Shown here in pieces: positions 1 to 7,021 of a stretch of DNA of 31,302 nt (within the stretch, counting starts at the first letter, position 1; each line of letters starts with the position of its first letter). Origin of the DNA: an uncultured Clostridia bacterium (GTDB lineage Bacteria; Bacillota; Clostridia; Christensenellales; Pumilibacteraceae); the NCBI GenBank assembly GCA_934270565.1, contig CAKQPR010000019.1, positions 1-31,302 on the forward strand. Direction: 5' to 3'. The translations under genes and the position numbers were made by a program. A model generated the notes under the pieces. The model was given only the letters and a program-made list of their open reading frames with translations. It ran no database searches and was not told where the DNA came from.

Positions 1-117
1 GGCATCGCCGACTTGCCCGCAGGGGCTCCCTGCCATCGCCGACTTGCCCACGGCGGCTCGCCGTTCGCTCCCGCCTTGGTCTCGACTACGCTCGAGATGA
101 CGAGGCAAGAGAGCGTT
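1..117 (+). repeat. Dispersed intergenic repeat, truncated by window edge
   Basis: The first 48 bases are identical to 6401-6448, and the match continues for about ten more bases with one change. Inside it the 15-mer CATCGCCGACTTGCC occurs twice (3-17 and 34-48). Bases 65-102 recur, inverted and with one mismatch, at 27783-27820, and the part around CTCGAGATGACG also recurs near 6313. The segment therefore consists of two modules of the same repeat family that fills other gaps in this window. Bases 118-279 hold no gene or signal that I can recognise. Confidence 0.85.
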
Positions 118-279
118 CCGCATCGGCTGACCGAAATAACGTTTTTTAACCTTGCGTACACCCGTCCTCTTACGTCATCTCGACCGAAGCGATAGCGGAG
201 CGGAGAGATCTCGCGGGAGCGAAACGTAACAATCGTACACGAAATTCTGCAATCGTTTGCACCCTCGGCGCGCCTTGTA

Positions 280-1107
280 TTATTGCTCCCGTTCGCGGGA
301 GAATCGGCGATAGCCGAGCGGGGTAAGGGAATACTTCTCGCGGAACCGACGGATAAACAGCGAAACGTCGTCGTAGCCCACGGCGGTGGCAATTTCCTGA
401 ACGGACATATTGCCGCAGGCGAGCAGCTTCGCGGCTTGCCCGAGCCGAAGCTCGGTTTTGTACGCGACGGGCGAGAGTCCGGTGGCTGCGCGGAAGGCTT
501 TACGAAACCACACTTCCGAAACGTAGCATAGGTCGGCGAGCGTTTTGATCGAAAAGTCCTCGTCGTAATGTAGGTTTATATAATCGTAAGCGGGGCGGAC
601 GAGCGCGAAATCGTCGGTCTGGTCGTTGTCGCAGTCGAGAACGCACGCTTCGGTGAGTATCGAATAAAGCACGGCTTTATATTCGGCTTGGGGCGGATCG
701 ACGAGACGACTGAGCGAATGAACGCGCCGGAATGCCGCGATCATTGCCGAGCTCGGACGGAAAACCGCTACGTCGGCGTCCAGCCTTATCGGTTCGCCGT
801 GCAGATTCAGGCGAAACCGAATCGAATCGTCGTGCGCCGTTTCCGCGCCTTTTGCCCGACGGAAGTCCACGCGGTAGCGGCTTCCGGTGGCGGTGTAAGT
901 CACTTCGCCGCTTTTCGCTTCGATTTTTTGCCCGCCCTCGAGCGTGTACGTCGCGTCGTATCCCGAGAGAAATAGCATGATATCCTCGCGCTTTGGGTCG
1001 TTGCGGCAATCGAAAAATTTCACGTCTTCCCAGCGCTGAATAAGCGAATTGAGCACCGTGCAGTCAAAATCGGTTCTGTAAAGTTCGGATAAAGTCAGCT
1101 TTTTCAT
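280..1107 (-). CDS. AraC-family transcriptional regulator
   Basis: A 275-residue regulator. The N-terminal two-thirds looks like a beta-rich AraC sensor domain. Residues about 175-270 hold the paired helix-turn-helix of AraC/XylS proteins, including SIKTLADLCYVSEVWFRKAF and the second helix region VQEIATAVGYDDVSLFIRRF. The ATG at 1107 was chosen over an in-frame ATG at 1134, because a near-consensus promoter lies at 1114-1142 and the upstream ATG would fall inside its spacer. The predicted transcript starts at or next to the ATG, so the mRNA may be leaderless; no ribosome binding site is seen. The gene is divergent from the DMT transporter gene, which is a plausible but unproven target. The inducer is unknown. 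Confidence 0.9.
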   Translation of the reverse strand: MKKLTLSELYRTDFDCTVLNSLIQRWEDVKFFDCRNDPKREDIMLFLSGYDATYTLEGGQKIEAKSGEVTYTATGSRYRVDFRRAKGAETAHDDSIRFRLNLHGEPIRLDADVAVFRPSSAMIAAFRRVHSLSRLVDPPQAEYKAVLYSILTEACVLDCDNDQTDDFALVRPAYDYINLHYDEDFSIKTLADLCYVSEVWFRKAFRAATGLSPVAYKTELRLGQAAKLLACGNMSVQEIATAVGYDDVSLFIRRFREKYSLTPLGYRRFSREREQ

Positions 1108-1113
1108 ACTTCT

Positions 1114-1142
1114 ATTATACCGCCATTTGCTCACGAACGCAA
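1114..1142 (-). promoter_or_regulatory. Promoter of the AraC-family gene
   Basis: On the minus strand there is TTGCGT (1137-1142), a 17-bp spacer and TATAAT (1114-1119). The -10 box ends six bases before the ATG at 1107, which puts the expected start of transcription at the start codon itself. Confidence 0.7.
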
Positions 1143-1249
1143 GAAAAGTCGCGCAAAAAGCCGTTTACTTTCGAAAAATCCTATTTCGGATACGAAAAAA
1201 CGCACCTTTTCCGCGCGAAAACCGTTATAATGTAAGTCAGGAGAGCGAA

Positions 1250-2176
1250 ATGGGATATTTGTATCTTGCGATAAGTAAATTTTGCGCCGCGGCGAAAATG
1301 GCGGCGATGAAAAACTGCGGCGATTCGAAAGATCCGACGACAGCCGCCGTGAAAGTGAATACGGTACGCTCGGCGATTATTCTGATCGTCAGCGTGATCG
1401 TCTTTGCCGCGAGCCGTTCGGCAACCGCGGACGGACTCTGGATCGCGGTGCTGAGCGGCGCTTCGAACGCGATCAATATGCTGAGCTGGATCGTGTGCGC
1501 GACTTCCGTGTCGCTTTGCGTGGTCGAAACGTTCGTTATGATCGGGTCGGTCGTTGTTCCGCTCGCGCTTTCGCCGCTGTTGTACGCGGGCGAAACGGTT
1601 TCGGTTATGCAGTGGCTCGGAGCGGGGCTGATCCTTGCGGCGGTTGCGCTGTTCTGCGTCGGGCGCGGCGCGAAATTCAGCCGTAAGGGAATCGTGTGGC
1701 TCGCCGTCTGCGCGTTGTCTTCCGCGGGAGTGAATATTTCGTCCAAGCTTTACGCCGTGCGCGTTGGCAGCGAATACGCCGCGTTCCTCAACCTCGTTTC
1801 GTTCGGTATCGTGTTCGCGTTCTTCGCCGTAACCGCTGCCGTTATGTTTATCGTAAACCGCAGAAAAGCCGCTTCGAAGGACGAGGAAATTGCCGATCCG
1901 AGCGAAGAAGAAACGAAGCCGCGCGAGCTTTTCCGGCTTCCCGCGAAAACGTATCTGTGGATCGCGATAGCCGCCGTGGGTATGTACGCGACTAATTATT
2001 TTATGACGCTTTCTTCGGCGCTATTGCCGTCCGGAGTGCTTTATCCGCTTTCTTACGGCGGCGGGTTCGTGATCACCGCGCTTATGGATACGCTGATTTT
2101 CAAACAGAAACTAACCCCCGTCCGCGCCGCCGCAACCGTCCTTGCCGTCATCGGCGCGGTACTTACGGCGATATAA
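1250..2176 (+). CDS. EamA-like DMT-superfamily membrane transporter
   Basis: A 308-residue integral membrane protein with about nine or ten hydrophobic segments in two halves. The halves are joined by a charged, acidic cytoplasmic linker around residues 200-220 (DEEIADPSEEE). This matches the two-repeat layout of drug/metabolite transporters (EamA type); the substrate cannot be told. I start it at the ATG at 1250, which follows CAGGAG at good spacing. The reading frame is open upstream, but that part is charged and not membrane-like. A TATAAT lies at 1226-1231 without a clear -35 partner, giving a very short leader. It is divergent from the AraC-family gene, which may control it. A strong terminator follows at 2207-2242. 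Confidence 0.8.
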   Translation: MGYLYLAISKFCAAAKMAAMKNCGDSKDPTTAAVKVNTVRSAIILIVSVIVFAASRSATADGLWIAVLSGASNAINMLSWIVCATSVSLCVVETFVMIGSVVVPLALSPLLYAGETVSVMQWLGAGLILAAVALFCVGRGAKFSRKGIVWLAVCALSSAGVNISSKLYAVRVGSEYAAFLNLVSFGIVFAFFAVTAAVMFIVNRRKAASKDEEIADPSEEETKPRELFRLPAKTYLWIAIAAVGMYATNYFMTLSSALLPSGVLYPLSYGGGFVITALMDTLIFKQKLTPVRAAATVLAVIGAVLTAI

Positions 2177-2206
2177 TTAAGCCGTAACGTTCATAAAAGC
2201 ATAATA

Positions 2207-2242
2207 AAACCCGTCGGAGCTGATATTGCTCCGGCGGGTTTT
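2207..2242. terminator. Bidirectional intrinsic terminator
   Basis: A 14-15 bp stem, AAAACCCGTCGGAGC pairing with GCTCCGGCGGGTTTT (one G-T pair), around a 7-base loop TGATATT. It has T runs on both strands, so it can end the transporter transcript from the left and the metNIQ transcript from the right. Confidence 0.85.
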
Positions 2243-2318
2243 GACTGCCGCGACTTACTCGCGCCCGATTATGCAGGCGTTTTCGGTTCGGTGGAACGCG
2301 GCTTTGCGTGTTATTCGA

Positions 2319-3158
2319 TTAAAGAGTGAAGGACGGCTTTACCGCACCGCCGTAGGTGGCGTTGATGTAGTTGATAACCTTCTGCGATTTAAGTGCTTTG
2401 AGAAGCGCTTTGGTCTTGTCGCTGTTCTCGTTGCCTTCCTTTACCGCAACGATGTTTGCGTAAGTTACTGCGGCGTCGCTGTCCGCGTTTTCGGTCGCGA
2501 GCGCGTCTGCGATTTTAAGTCCGGCAGCAAGCGCGTAGTTGCCGTTAATAACTGCGATCGTGCCGGCGTTTGCGATTTCCAACTGTGCGGGAACGGTTTT
2601 TGCTTCGATCAGACTGAGCGTGTTGCCCTTTTTGTCGGTTACGTCCTTATCGGAGAGAGTGTCGGTCGGTTTTGCGTCCGCTCTGAGAGTGATGAAACCG
2701 TTTTCCTGAAGGAGGAAGAGAGCGCGGGTGCAGTTGCTGCCGTCGCTCGGAAGAATAATCGTTCTGCCGGTCTTATTCGAGTCGAAATCGGCTTTGGTTA
2801 CGTTCTTGCCGTAAATTCCGAACGGCTCGTAGTGAATGGCGCCTACCGAAACGAGGTGGGTATTATGGTTTACGTTAAAGTCGTCGAGGTAGGGTTTATG
2901 CTGGAAGTAGTTCGCGTCGAGCTCGCCGTCTTCGAGCGAAGTGTTGGGAAGAACGTAGTCGTCGAATTCTCTTATTTCGAGCGTCCAGCCGTCCGCTTTG
3001 AGGTCGTCTTTGATCTGAGCGAGGATTTCGGCGTGAGGAGTGGAGCTTGCGCCGACTATAATGGTTTTCGATCTGTCCGCGCCGCAACCGGTGAAGGCGA
3101 AAGCGGCAAGCGCGAACGTGAGTGCCGATACGAGCAGTGTTCTTAAAAACTTTTTCAT
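2319..3158 (-). CDS. metQ: Methionine ABC transporter substrate-binding lipoprotein MetQ/NlpA
   Basis: A 279-residue lipoprotein that captures methionine outside the membrane and delivers it to MetNI. It has a lipoprotein signal peptide with the lipobox FTGC (Cys25). The body matches the NlpA/MetQ family: the opening strand TIIVGASSTPHAEIL, then the family-typical LEIREFDDYVLPN and DANYFQHKPYLDDFN stretches. Length is normal for the family. AAGGAG lies just before the ATG. It is the last gene of metN-metI-metQ, 40 bases after metI. Family members can bind L-Met, D-Met or, rarely, other ligands; the Met codons in the operon leader favour methionine. Confidence 0.95.
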   Translation of the reverse strand: MKKFLRTLLVSALTFALAAFAFTGCGADRSKTIIVGASSTPHAEILAQIKDDLKADGWTLEIREFDDYVLPNTSLEDGELDANYFQHKPYLDDFNVNHNTHLVSVGAIHYEPFGIYGKNVTKADFDSNKTGRTIILPSDGSNCTRALFLLQENGFITLRADAKPTDTLSDKDVTDKKGNTLSLIEAKTVPAQLEIANAGTIAVINGNYALAAGLKIADALATENADSDAAVTYANIVAVKEGNENSDKTKALLKALKSQKVINYINATYGGAVKPSFTL

Positions 3159-3198
3159 TTTTTTATCTCCTTTTAAATTGAATTACTTTGTTTTACCG

Positions 3199-3915
3199 TC
3201 AGGCTTCGGTTTTGTCCGTTGCCTTTTTCCTTTTTGGCTTTTGGGGAAGCCGTTTGTCCACTCGTTTTGCTATCAGCATACCGAGCTCCTGAATTATCTG
3301 GACGATGACTACGGTAAGCACCACCGCTACCCAGATTACGTCGTTTTTGAACCTTTGATATCCGTAGATAATGGCGATTTTACCCAGCCCACCGCCGCCG
3401 ATGGTAGCCGCCATTGCCGAATAACCTAAAACCGTTACGGTAGAAATTACCGCGCCCACTATAAGCGAAGGTTTCGCCTCGGGCAGAAGAACTTTCCAAA
3501 TGATCTGCATCGTGCTTGCGCCCATCGAGCGAGCCGCTTCGATGACGCCCGCGTTCACTTCTTTCAGCGAACTTTCCGTCATTCGCGCAACGTAAGGGGC
3601 GGCTGCGATTATCAGCATTACCACCATCGCGCGGTTTCCGATGCTCGTTCCGACGATGACTTTCGCCACCGGCAGGAACGCGACCATTAGAATAATGAAG
3701 GGGATCGAGCGGAATATATTCACGACGACGCCTACGATCTTGTTCACGATAATGTTTTGCCTGATGCCGCCCTTGTCGGTTATGTACAGTATCACGCCTA
3801 TCGGAAGTCCGATAACGTAAGCAATCAGCGTGGAAAGGATTGTCATATAAATCGTTTCCCAAACCGCAAGCGCTATCGTGCCTTCGCTGAAAAGTTGTTG
3901 TAAAATCTGGCTCAT
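3199..3915 (-). CDS. metI: Methionine ABC transporter permease MetI
   Basis: A 238-residue membrane protein, the translocation channel of the MetNIQ importer. It has about five transmembrane segments and the permease EAA loop that docks on the ATPase (EAARSMGASTMQIIWKVLLP). Length is close to that of known MetI proteins, with an extra basic tail (RLPQKPKRKK). Its ATG overlaps the metN stop codon in an ATGA arrangement (3912-3915), so translation is probably coupled; the AAGGAGG for it lies inside the end of metN. Confidence 0.95.
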   Translation of the reverse strand: MSQILQQLFSEGTIALAVWETIYMTILSTLIAYVIGLPIGVILYITDKGGIRQNIIVNKIVGVVVNIFRSIPFIILMVAFLPVAKVIVGTSIGNRAMVVMLIIAAAPYVARMTESSLKEVNAGVIEAARSMGASTMQIIWKVLLPEAKPSLIVGAVISTVTVLGYSAMAATIGGGGLGKIAIIYGYQRFKNDVIWVAVVLTVVIVQIIQELGMLIAKRVDKRLPQKPKRKKATDKTEA

Positions 3916-4907
3916 TCTTCCTCCTTTATGAAAGCGACCTGCTTTTCGGTAAGGTAAGCTTTCAATTTTTCTGTGATTTTTTCATCGTTCGGAATGGTGA
4001 CAACCATATGCCCGTAAGCTTTCCCCTCTATGTTCTTGGTGTCCGCAAACAGAATATTTACAGGAATTCCGCATGTGAGAGTAAGCTCGGATATGACGGG
4101 AAGATATGAGGTTTCGCCGTTGAATATCAGACGGAATTTCGCGCTGTCGTCGCTTGTACGGATAGAGCGGATAAGGTCGGGTATGATGAGTTCGCGCGCG
4201 ATTTCCGATTTCGGGTTGGCAAAGACCTCCGCGACGTCGCCTTCTTCGGCAATCACGCTCTTGTCGATTACCGCGACTTTCGTGCAGATGCTTTCTATAA
4301 CCCGCATTTCGTGAGTGATGACGACTATCGTTACGCCGAGTTTCTCGTTTATGTCTTTAAGAAGCGCAAGTATCTGATTCGTCGTGTTCGGATCGAGCGC
4401 GCTCGTCGCTTCGTCGCACAAAAGGTATTTCGGGTTCGTCGCGAGCGCCCGCGCTATAGCGACCCTTTGTTTCTGCCCGCCGCTGAGTTCCGTCGGATAA
4501 GCCTGAGCTTTTTCGGTCAGTCCCACAAGCTCGAGCAGTTCTTTGACTCGTTCGGCGATTGTCGGTTTCGGTGTGTGCGTGAGCTCGAGAGGGAAAGCCA
4601 CGTTGCGGAAAACGGTTTTCTGGTCGAGCAGGTTGAAATTCTGGAAAATCATTCCGATATTTCGTCTCACTTCGCCGAGCCGCTTCGAAGAAACCGTCGT
4701 AAGGTCTTCGCCGTCTACGATCACGCTACCCGAAGTGGGGCGTTCGAGAAGGTTGATGCACCGCACGAGCGTGGACTTGCCCGCGCCCGACAGCCCGATT
4801 ATTCCGAAGATTTCACCGTCTCTGATCTGAAGGTCGATCGAGTTTAGCGCCGTTATGTAGCCGCCGCCCTGCGCGTAAGTCTTGGTTACTTGTCTGAATT
4901 CAATCAT
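3912..4907 (-). CDS. metN: Methionine ABC transporter ATP-binding protein MetN
   Basis: A 331-residue ATPase that powers methionine import. It has Walker A GLSGAGKST (38-46), signature LSGGQKQR (from 141), Walker B YLLCDEATSALD (Asp165, Glu166) and the H-loop ITHE. After about residue 255 comes a small C-terminal domain of the NIL (ACT-like) type, which in known MetN proteins binds methionine and inhibits transport when the cell is replete. AAGGAG precedes the ATG. It is the first gene of the operon and follows a long leader with its own small reading frame and terminator (4925-5071). Confidence 0.96.
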   Translation of the reverse strand: MIEFRQVTKTYAQGGGYITALNSIDLQIRDGEIFGIIGLSGAGKSTLVRCINLLERPTSGSVIVDGEDLTTVSSKRLGEVRRNIGMIFQNFNLLDQKTVFRNVAFPLELTHTPKPTIAERVKELLELVGLTEKAQAYPTELSGGQKQRVAIARALATNPKYLLCDEATSALDPNTTNQILALLKDINEKLGVTIVVITHEMRVIESICTKVAVIDKSVIAEEGDVAEVFANPKSEIARELIIPDLIRSIRTSDDSAKFRLIFNGETSYLPVISELTLTCGIPVNILFADTKNIEGKAYGHMVVTIPNDEKITEKLKAYLTEKQVAFIKEEE

Positions 4908-4924
4908 AACTCTCCTTGATAAAT

Positions 4925-4955
4925 AAAAACTCGGGATACCTTATAATATCCCGAG
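4925..4955 (-). terminator. Attenuator terminator in the metNIQ leader
   Basis: A perfect 9-bp stem, CTCGGGATA (4955-4947) with TATCCCGAG (4938-4930), with an 8-base loop, followed on the minus strand by TTTTTATTT. It lies between the end of the leader reading frame and the metN ribosome binding site. If it forms, it would stop transcription before metN. Confidence 0.85.
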
Positions 4956-5029
4956 CAGAATTTACTATCGTTCAGCGTTTCGTCCGCTTAAAAGCGCACG
5001 GCGACAAACTCGTGTAATTCTACCCGAGA
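4949..5029 (-). promoter_or_regulatory. Candidate antiterminator helix of the metNIQ leader
   Basis: Bases 5029-5016 (TCTCGGGTAGAATT, inside the leader reading frame) can pair without a break with 4962-4949 (AATTCTGCTCGGGA). This gives 14 base pairs, three of them G-U. The downstream strand contains seven of the nine bases of the terminator's 5' arm, so the two structures exclude each other. A short rival hairpin, CTCG (5028-5025) with CGAG (5012-5009), could hold the upstream strand back. Pairings were found by eye; no energies were computed. Confidence 0.65.
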
Positions 5030-5071
5030 ACCGAACATTCGCATCATACCGTTGTCGTAAAAACCGATCAT
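4988..5071 (-). CDS. Methionine-containing leader peptide, 27 residues
   Basis: A small reading frame in the metNIQ leader, ATG at 5071 and TAA at 4990-4988. Methionine codons are at positions 1, 9, 10 and 12, so a tight MMRM cluster sits in the middle of the peptide. The cluster ends seven bases before the candidate antiterminator strand begins (5029). The peptide starts MIGFYDNG and ends HEFVAVRF. The nearest purine-rich ribosome binding site, AAAGGA at 5094-5089, is rather far upstream (about 17 bases), which is the weakest point of the call. The arrangement of a regulated-amino-acid codon cluster, alternative helices and a terminator before metN is that of a classical leader-peptide attenuator. 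I see no SAM-I riboswitch or T-box motif in the same leader. Confidence 0.65.
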   Translation of the reverse strand: MIGFYDNGMMRMFGSRVELHEFVAVRF

Positions 5072-5110
5072 TTTGTTCGTTTTTGCCGTCCTTTCGCTTA
5101 TTTCGCAATC

Positions 5111-5139
5111 ATTTTAGCATACGCAAAAGTATTTGTCAA
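5111..5139 (-). promoter_or_regulatory. Promoter of the metNIQ leader and operon
   Basis: Minus-strand TTGACA (5134-5139), a 17-bp spacer and TAAAAT (5111-5116). Transcription would start near 5104, giving a leader of about 200 bases before metN. Confidence 0.85.
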
Positions 5140-5226
5140 CCGTTTTAGTAGGGAATTGAGAAATATTTTTCGGTTTTTCTTTTTTGCGAATTTCGACAGA
5201 GGGGCGGAATTTATGTGGCAAAATTC

Positions 5227-5255
5227 TTGACAATCGGCATATATAAAGGTATAAT
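5227..5255 (+). promoter_or_regulatory. Promoter of the lipoprotein gene
   Basis: TTGACA (5227-5232), a 17-bp spacer and TATAAT (5250-5255), a full consensus match. The ATG of the lipoprotein gene follows about 30 bases after the expected start of transcription. Confidence 0.9.
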
Positions 5256-5289
5256 ATCAATACGAATTCTGAAAAGGAGTGAAAGAAAA

Positions 5290-6237
5290 ATGAAGAAACT
5301 TAAAGTTATTGTTTCGGCGCTTTTAGTAGTCGTTTCGATCTTCGCGTTCACCGCGTGCGGAACGTTCGACGGAAACTTCAAAGAGGAAGCGACCGAGGAG
5401 CAGCTTACCCAGATCAAGACCGCCGCGGGTTCGTCCTACAGCGAGAAGATCGAGGAAGAGGACGGTCACGGCTGGATCTACAAGCTGACGGTCGAGGATA
5501 AGACCACTGCGAACGGCAAAACCGAAACGAACAAGATGAACGGCAACGTTCAGATCGGCACGAACGCCGACGGCAAACTCGAGCTCGCGATGAAGCTCAG
5601 CGCTAACGCCGGCGGCAAGAAATTCAATATCGAAACCTATCGCAAGGACGGCGATATTTACCTCAAAGTCGGCGACGGTATGGGCAAGTTTCCCACCGCT
5701 CCGTCTGTTGTAGGCAGTATTTTGGGTGACAAGTTCGATTACAGCATGTACGATAAGATGATCGAAGGGCTTACGCAGCTTTGCGGTCCTATGTACATAG
5801 GTATGTATGCGGACGAAGTAGCCGCGCTTACCGTCGAGGGCAGCGCTTCGCTCGAGGCGGCGGGTATCAAAGCTTACGTCGATAATAGCGGCGACACTTT
5901 CAAGATCAAGTACGCGTTCAATACCGACGCTATCAAGGACAGCATTCAAGAGAAAGATATCGAATTCAACGGCAACGCCACGATGGACGTTATCGTAGTT
6001 TTCAACAAGGATCTTTCCGAGCTTAAAGGCATTCAGTTCGAAATGAAGTACGACTGCGAATACACCGACGAGGACGGCGTTAAAACCACCTCGAAGAGCA
6101 AACTCGTCGCAAGCGTTGAAGCTAACGCAAAAGCGGTTAAGTTCCCGAACCTCTCTAAGTACGGCGATCTTAACGGCGAGCAAGTGGGAAAAATGTTCGA
6201 CAGTATTAAAGAACTTATGAGCGGTGACAATCAGTAA
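5290..6237 (+). CDS. Lipoprotein of unknown function
   Basis: A 315-residue secreted lipoprotein with a signal peptide and lipobox FTAC (Cys23). The mature part is hydrophilic and rich in Lys, Asp and Glu, with alternating beta-like stretches (KMSANAGGKKFNIETYRKDG, EFNGNATMDVIVVFNKDL). It resembles the large, loosely defined group of clostridial lipoproteins with a LolA/LppX-like beta fold, but I cannot assign a family with confidence. I start it at the ATG at 5290, which follows AAAGGAG; the open frame upstream covers the promoter. It is transcribed alone, between a consensus promoter and a strong terminator, and is divergent from metNIQ. Confidence 0.85.
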   Translation: MKKLKVIVSALLVVVSIFAFTACGTFDGNFKEEATEEQLTQIKTAAGSSYSEKIEEEDGHGWIYKLTVEDKTTANGKTETNKMNGNVQIGTNADGKLELAMKLSANAGGKKFNIETYRKDGDIYLKVGDGMGKFPTAPSVVGSILGDKFDYSMYDKMIEGLTQLCGPMYIGMYADEVAALTVEGSASLEAAGIKAYVDNSGDTFKIKYAFNTDAIKDSIQEKDIEFNGNATMDVIVVFNKDLSELKGIQFEMKYDCEYTDEDGVKTTSKSKLVASVEANAKAVKFPNLSKYGDLNGEQVGKMFDSIKELMSGDNQ

Positions 6238-6264
6238 CCGTTCCGCAACCGAATAAGCAATCAC

Positions 6265-6309
6265 AAAAAGCCGCTTCGGAGCGCGAATAACGCTTCGGAG
6301 CGGCTTTTT
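6265..6309 (+). terminator. Intrinsic terminator after the lipoprotein gene
   Basis: A long stem, AAAAAGCCGCTTCGGAGCG with CGCTTCGGAGCGGCTTTTT (two G-T pairs), loop CGAATAA, ending in five Ts. A dispersed repeat begins directly behind it. Confidence 0.9.
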
Positions 6310-6310
6310 C

Positions 6311-6448
6311 CGTGCTCGAGATGACGGGGCAAAGTGCCGTTCCGCTTGGTTTGCGGGCGGACGAGGAACGCCCCTACATGTTCTACCAAATGTAAGTGCG
6401 GGCATCGCCGACTTGCCCGCAGGGGCTCCCTGCCATCGCCGACTTGCC
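6311..6448 (+). repeat. Dispersed repeat, modules C and A
   Basis: Bases 6311-6345 carry the CTCGAGATGACG module also seen at 65-120. Bases 6350-6448 carry the module containing GCGGGCGGACGAGG and CATCGCCGACTTGCC; 6401-6448 is identical to 1-48. The same module lies inverted at 17041-17121 and 27677-27757. No coding signal is seen here. Confidence 0.85.
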
Positions 6449-6500
6449 TACGGCGGCCCGCCGTCCGCCCGCGACCAAGCGAAACGTGTCTACCTAACGA

Positions 6501-6651
6501 AAGAATAATTCCGCGAAGCGGACGTATTAGGGCCCCTTTGTGCAAAGGGGGCTCCCGACGAAAGTCGGGTGGGGGATTGTAAAGAAAGCTGCACGAAAAA
6601 TAGTTGCGATAAAAACAATCCTACCGTCACTCAATTCGCTTACGCTTGTGT
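6501..6651 (+). repeat. Dispersed repeat, module B
   Basis: The module runs from AAGAATAATTCCGCGAAGCG through the palindrome CCCCTTTGTGCAAAGGGG and GGTGGGGGATTGTAAAG to ACAATCCTACCGTCACTCAA. A second copy in the same orientation lies at 17150-17294, with the ends well conserved and the middle diverged. Confidence 0.85.
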
Positions 6652-6896
6652 GAGTGACTTAAAGAGAAAACCTCAAGGTTGCCTCCCCGCATTCCGATAG
6701 CAATAACAAAAAACGTGCGGAGGGGAGAGGCGCGACGGAGAGAGAAACTTAAAACAAAGTCGGTTCGGGACGGCAGAATGTCGATTTTATATGGCAAAAC
6801 GCGGTTTTTCTTTTCGGTTTCATATAAAAGCGAGGAAACCGCATAATAAAAAATATGGGAAACATATCAGAAATCGGCGGTGTTGATCAAAACCTA
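6652..6896. other. Non-coding gap with interlaced inverted repeats
   Basis: I see no gene here. The only structure is two crossed inverted repeats: TTTTATATG (6785-6793) with CATATAAAA (6821-6829), and GCGGTTT (6801-6807) with AAACCGC (6836-6842). They lie upstream of the promoter at 6897 and so outside its transcript; they could be regulator sites or chance. Confidence 0.4.
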
Positions 6897-6926
6897 TTGA
6901 CAGCGGCGAGCGGGGCGTTGTATAAT
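6897..6926 (+). promoter_or_regulatory. Promoter of the surface-protein/SGNH operon
   Basis: TTGACA (6897-6902), an 18-bp spacer and TATAAT (6921-6926). It leaves an untranslated leader of about 90 bases before the ATG at 7022, in which I recognise no known riboswitch. Confidence 0.85.
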
Positions 6927-7021
6927 GATCGCGAAAGACGAAGCGGGTTCGGAGACTTGTGCGGCGGTTGTCGCAGACCGATTTCGCTACGGAAAAAGCC
7001 AAAACCATACGGAGGAGATAG

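Noticed and set aside
13..195. A 60-codon open frame in the first repeat
   Set aside because: It lies in dispersed repeat DNA, lacks a ribosome binding site and has a biased composition.
1127..1249. Extended N-terminus of the DMT transporter
   Set aside because: The upstream codons are highly basic, overlap the divergent promoter region, and a good ribosome site marks the ATG at 1250.
4908..5104. SAM-I riboswitch or Met T-box before metN
   Set aside because: I found no conserved SAM-I core and no T-box sequence in the leader. The Met-codon reading frame and the paired helices explain it better.
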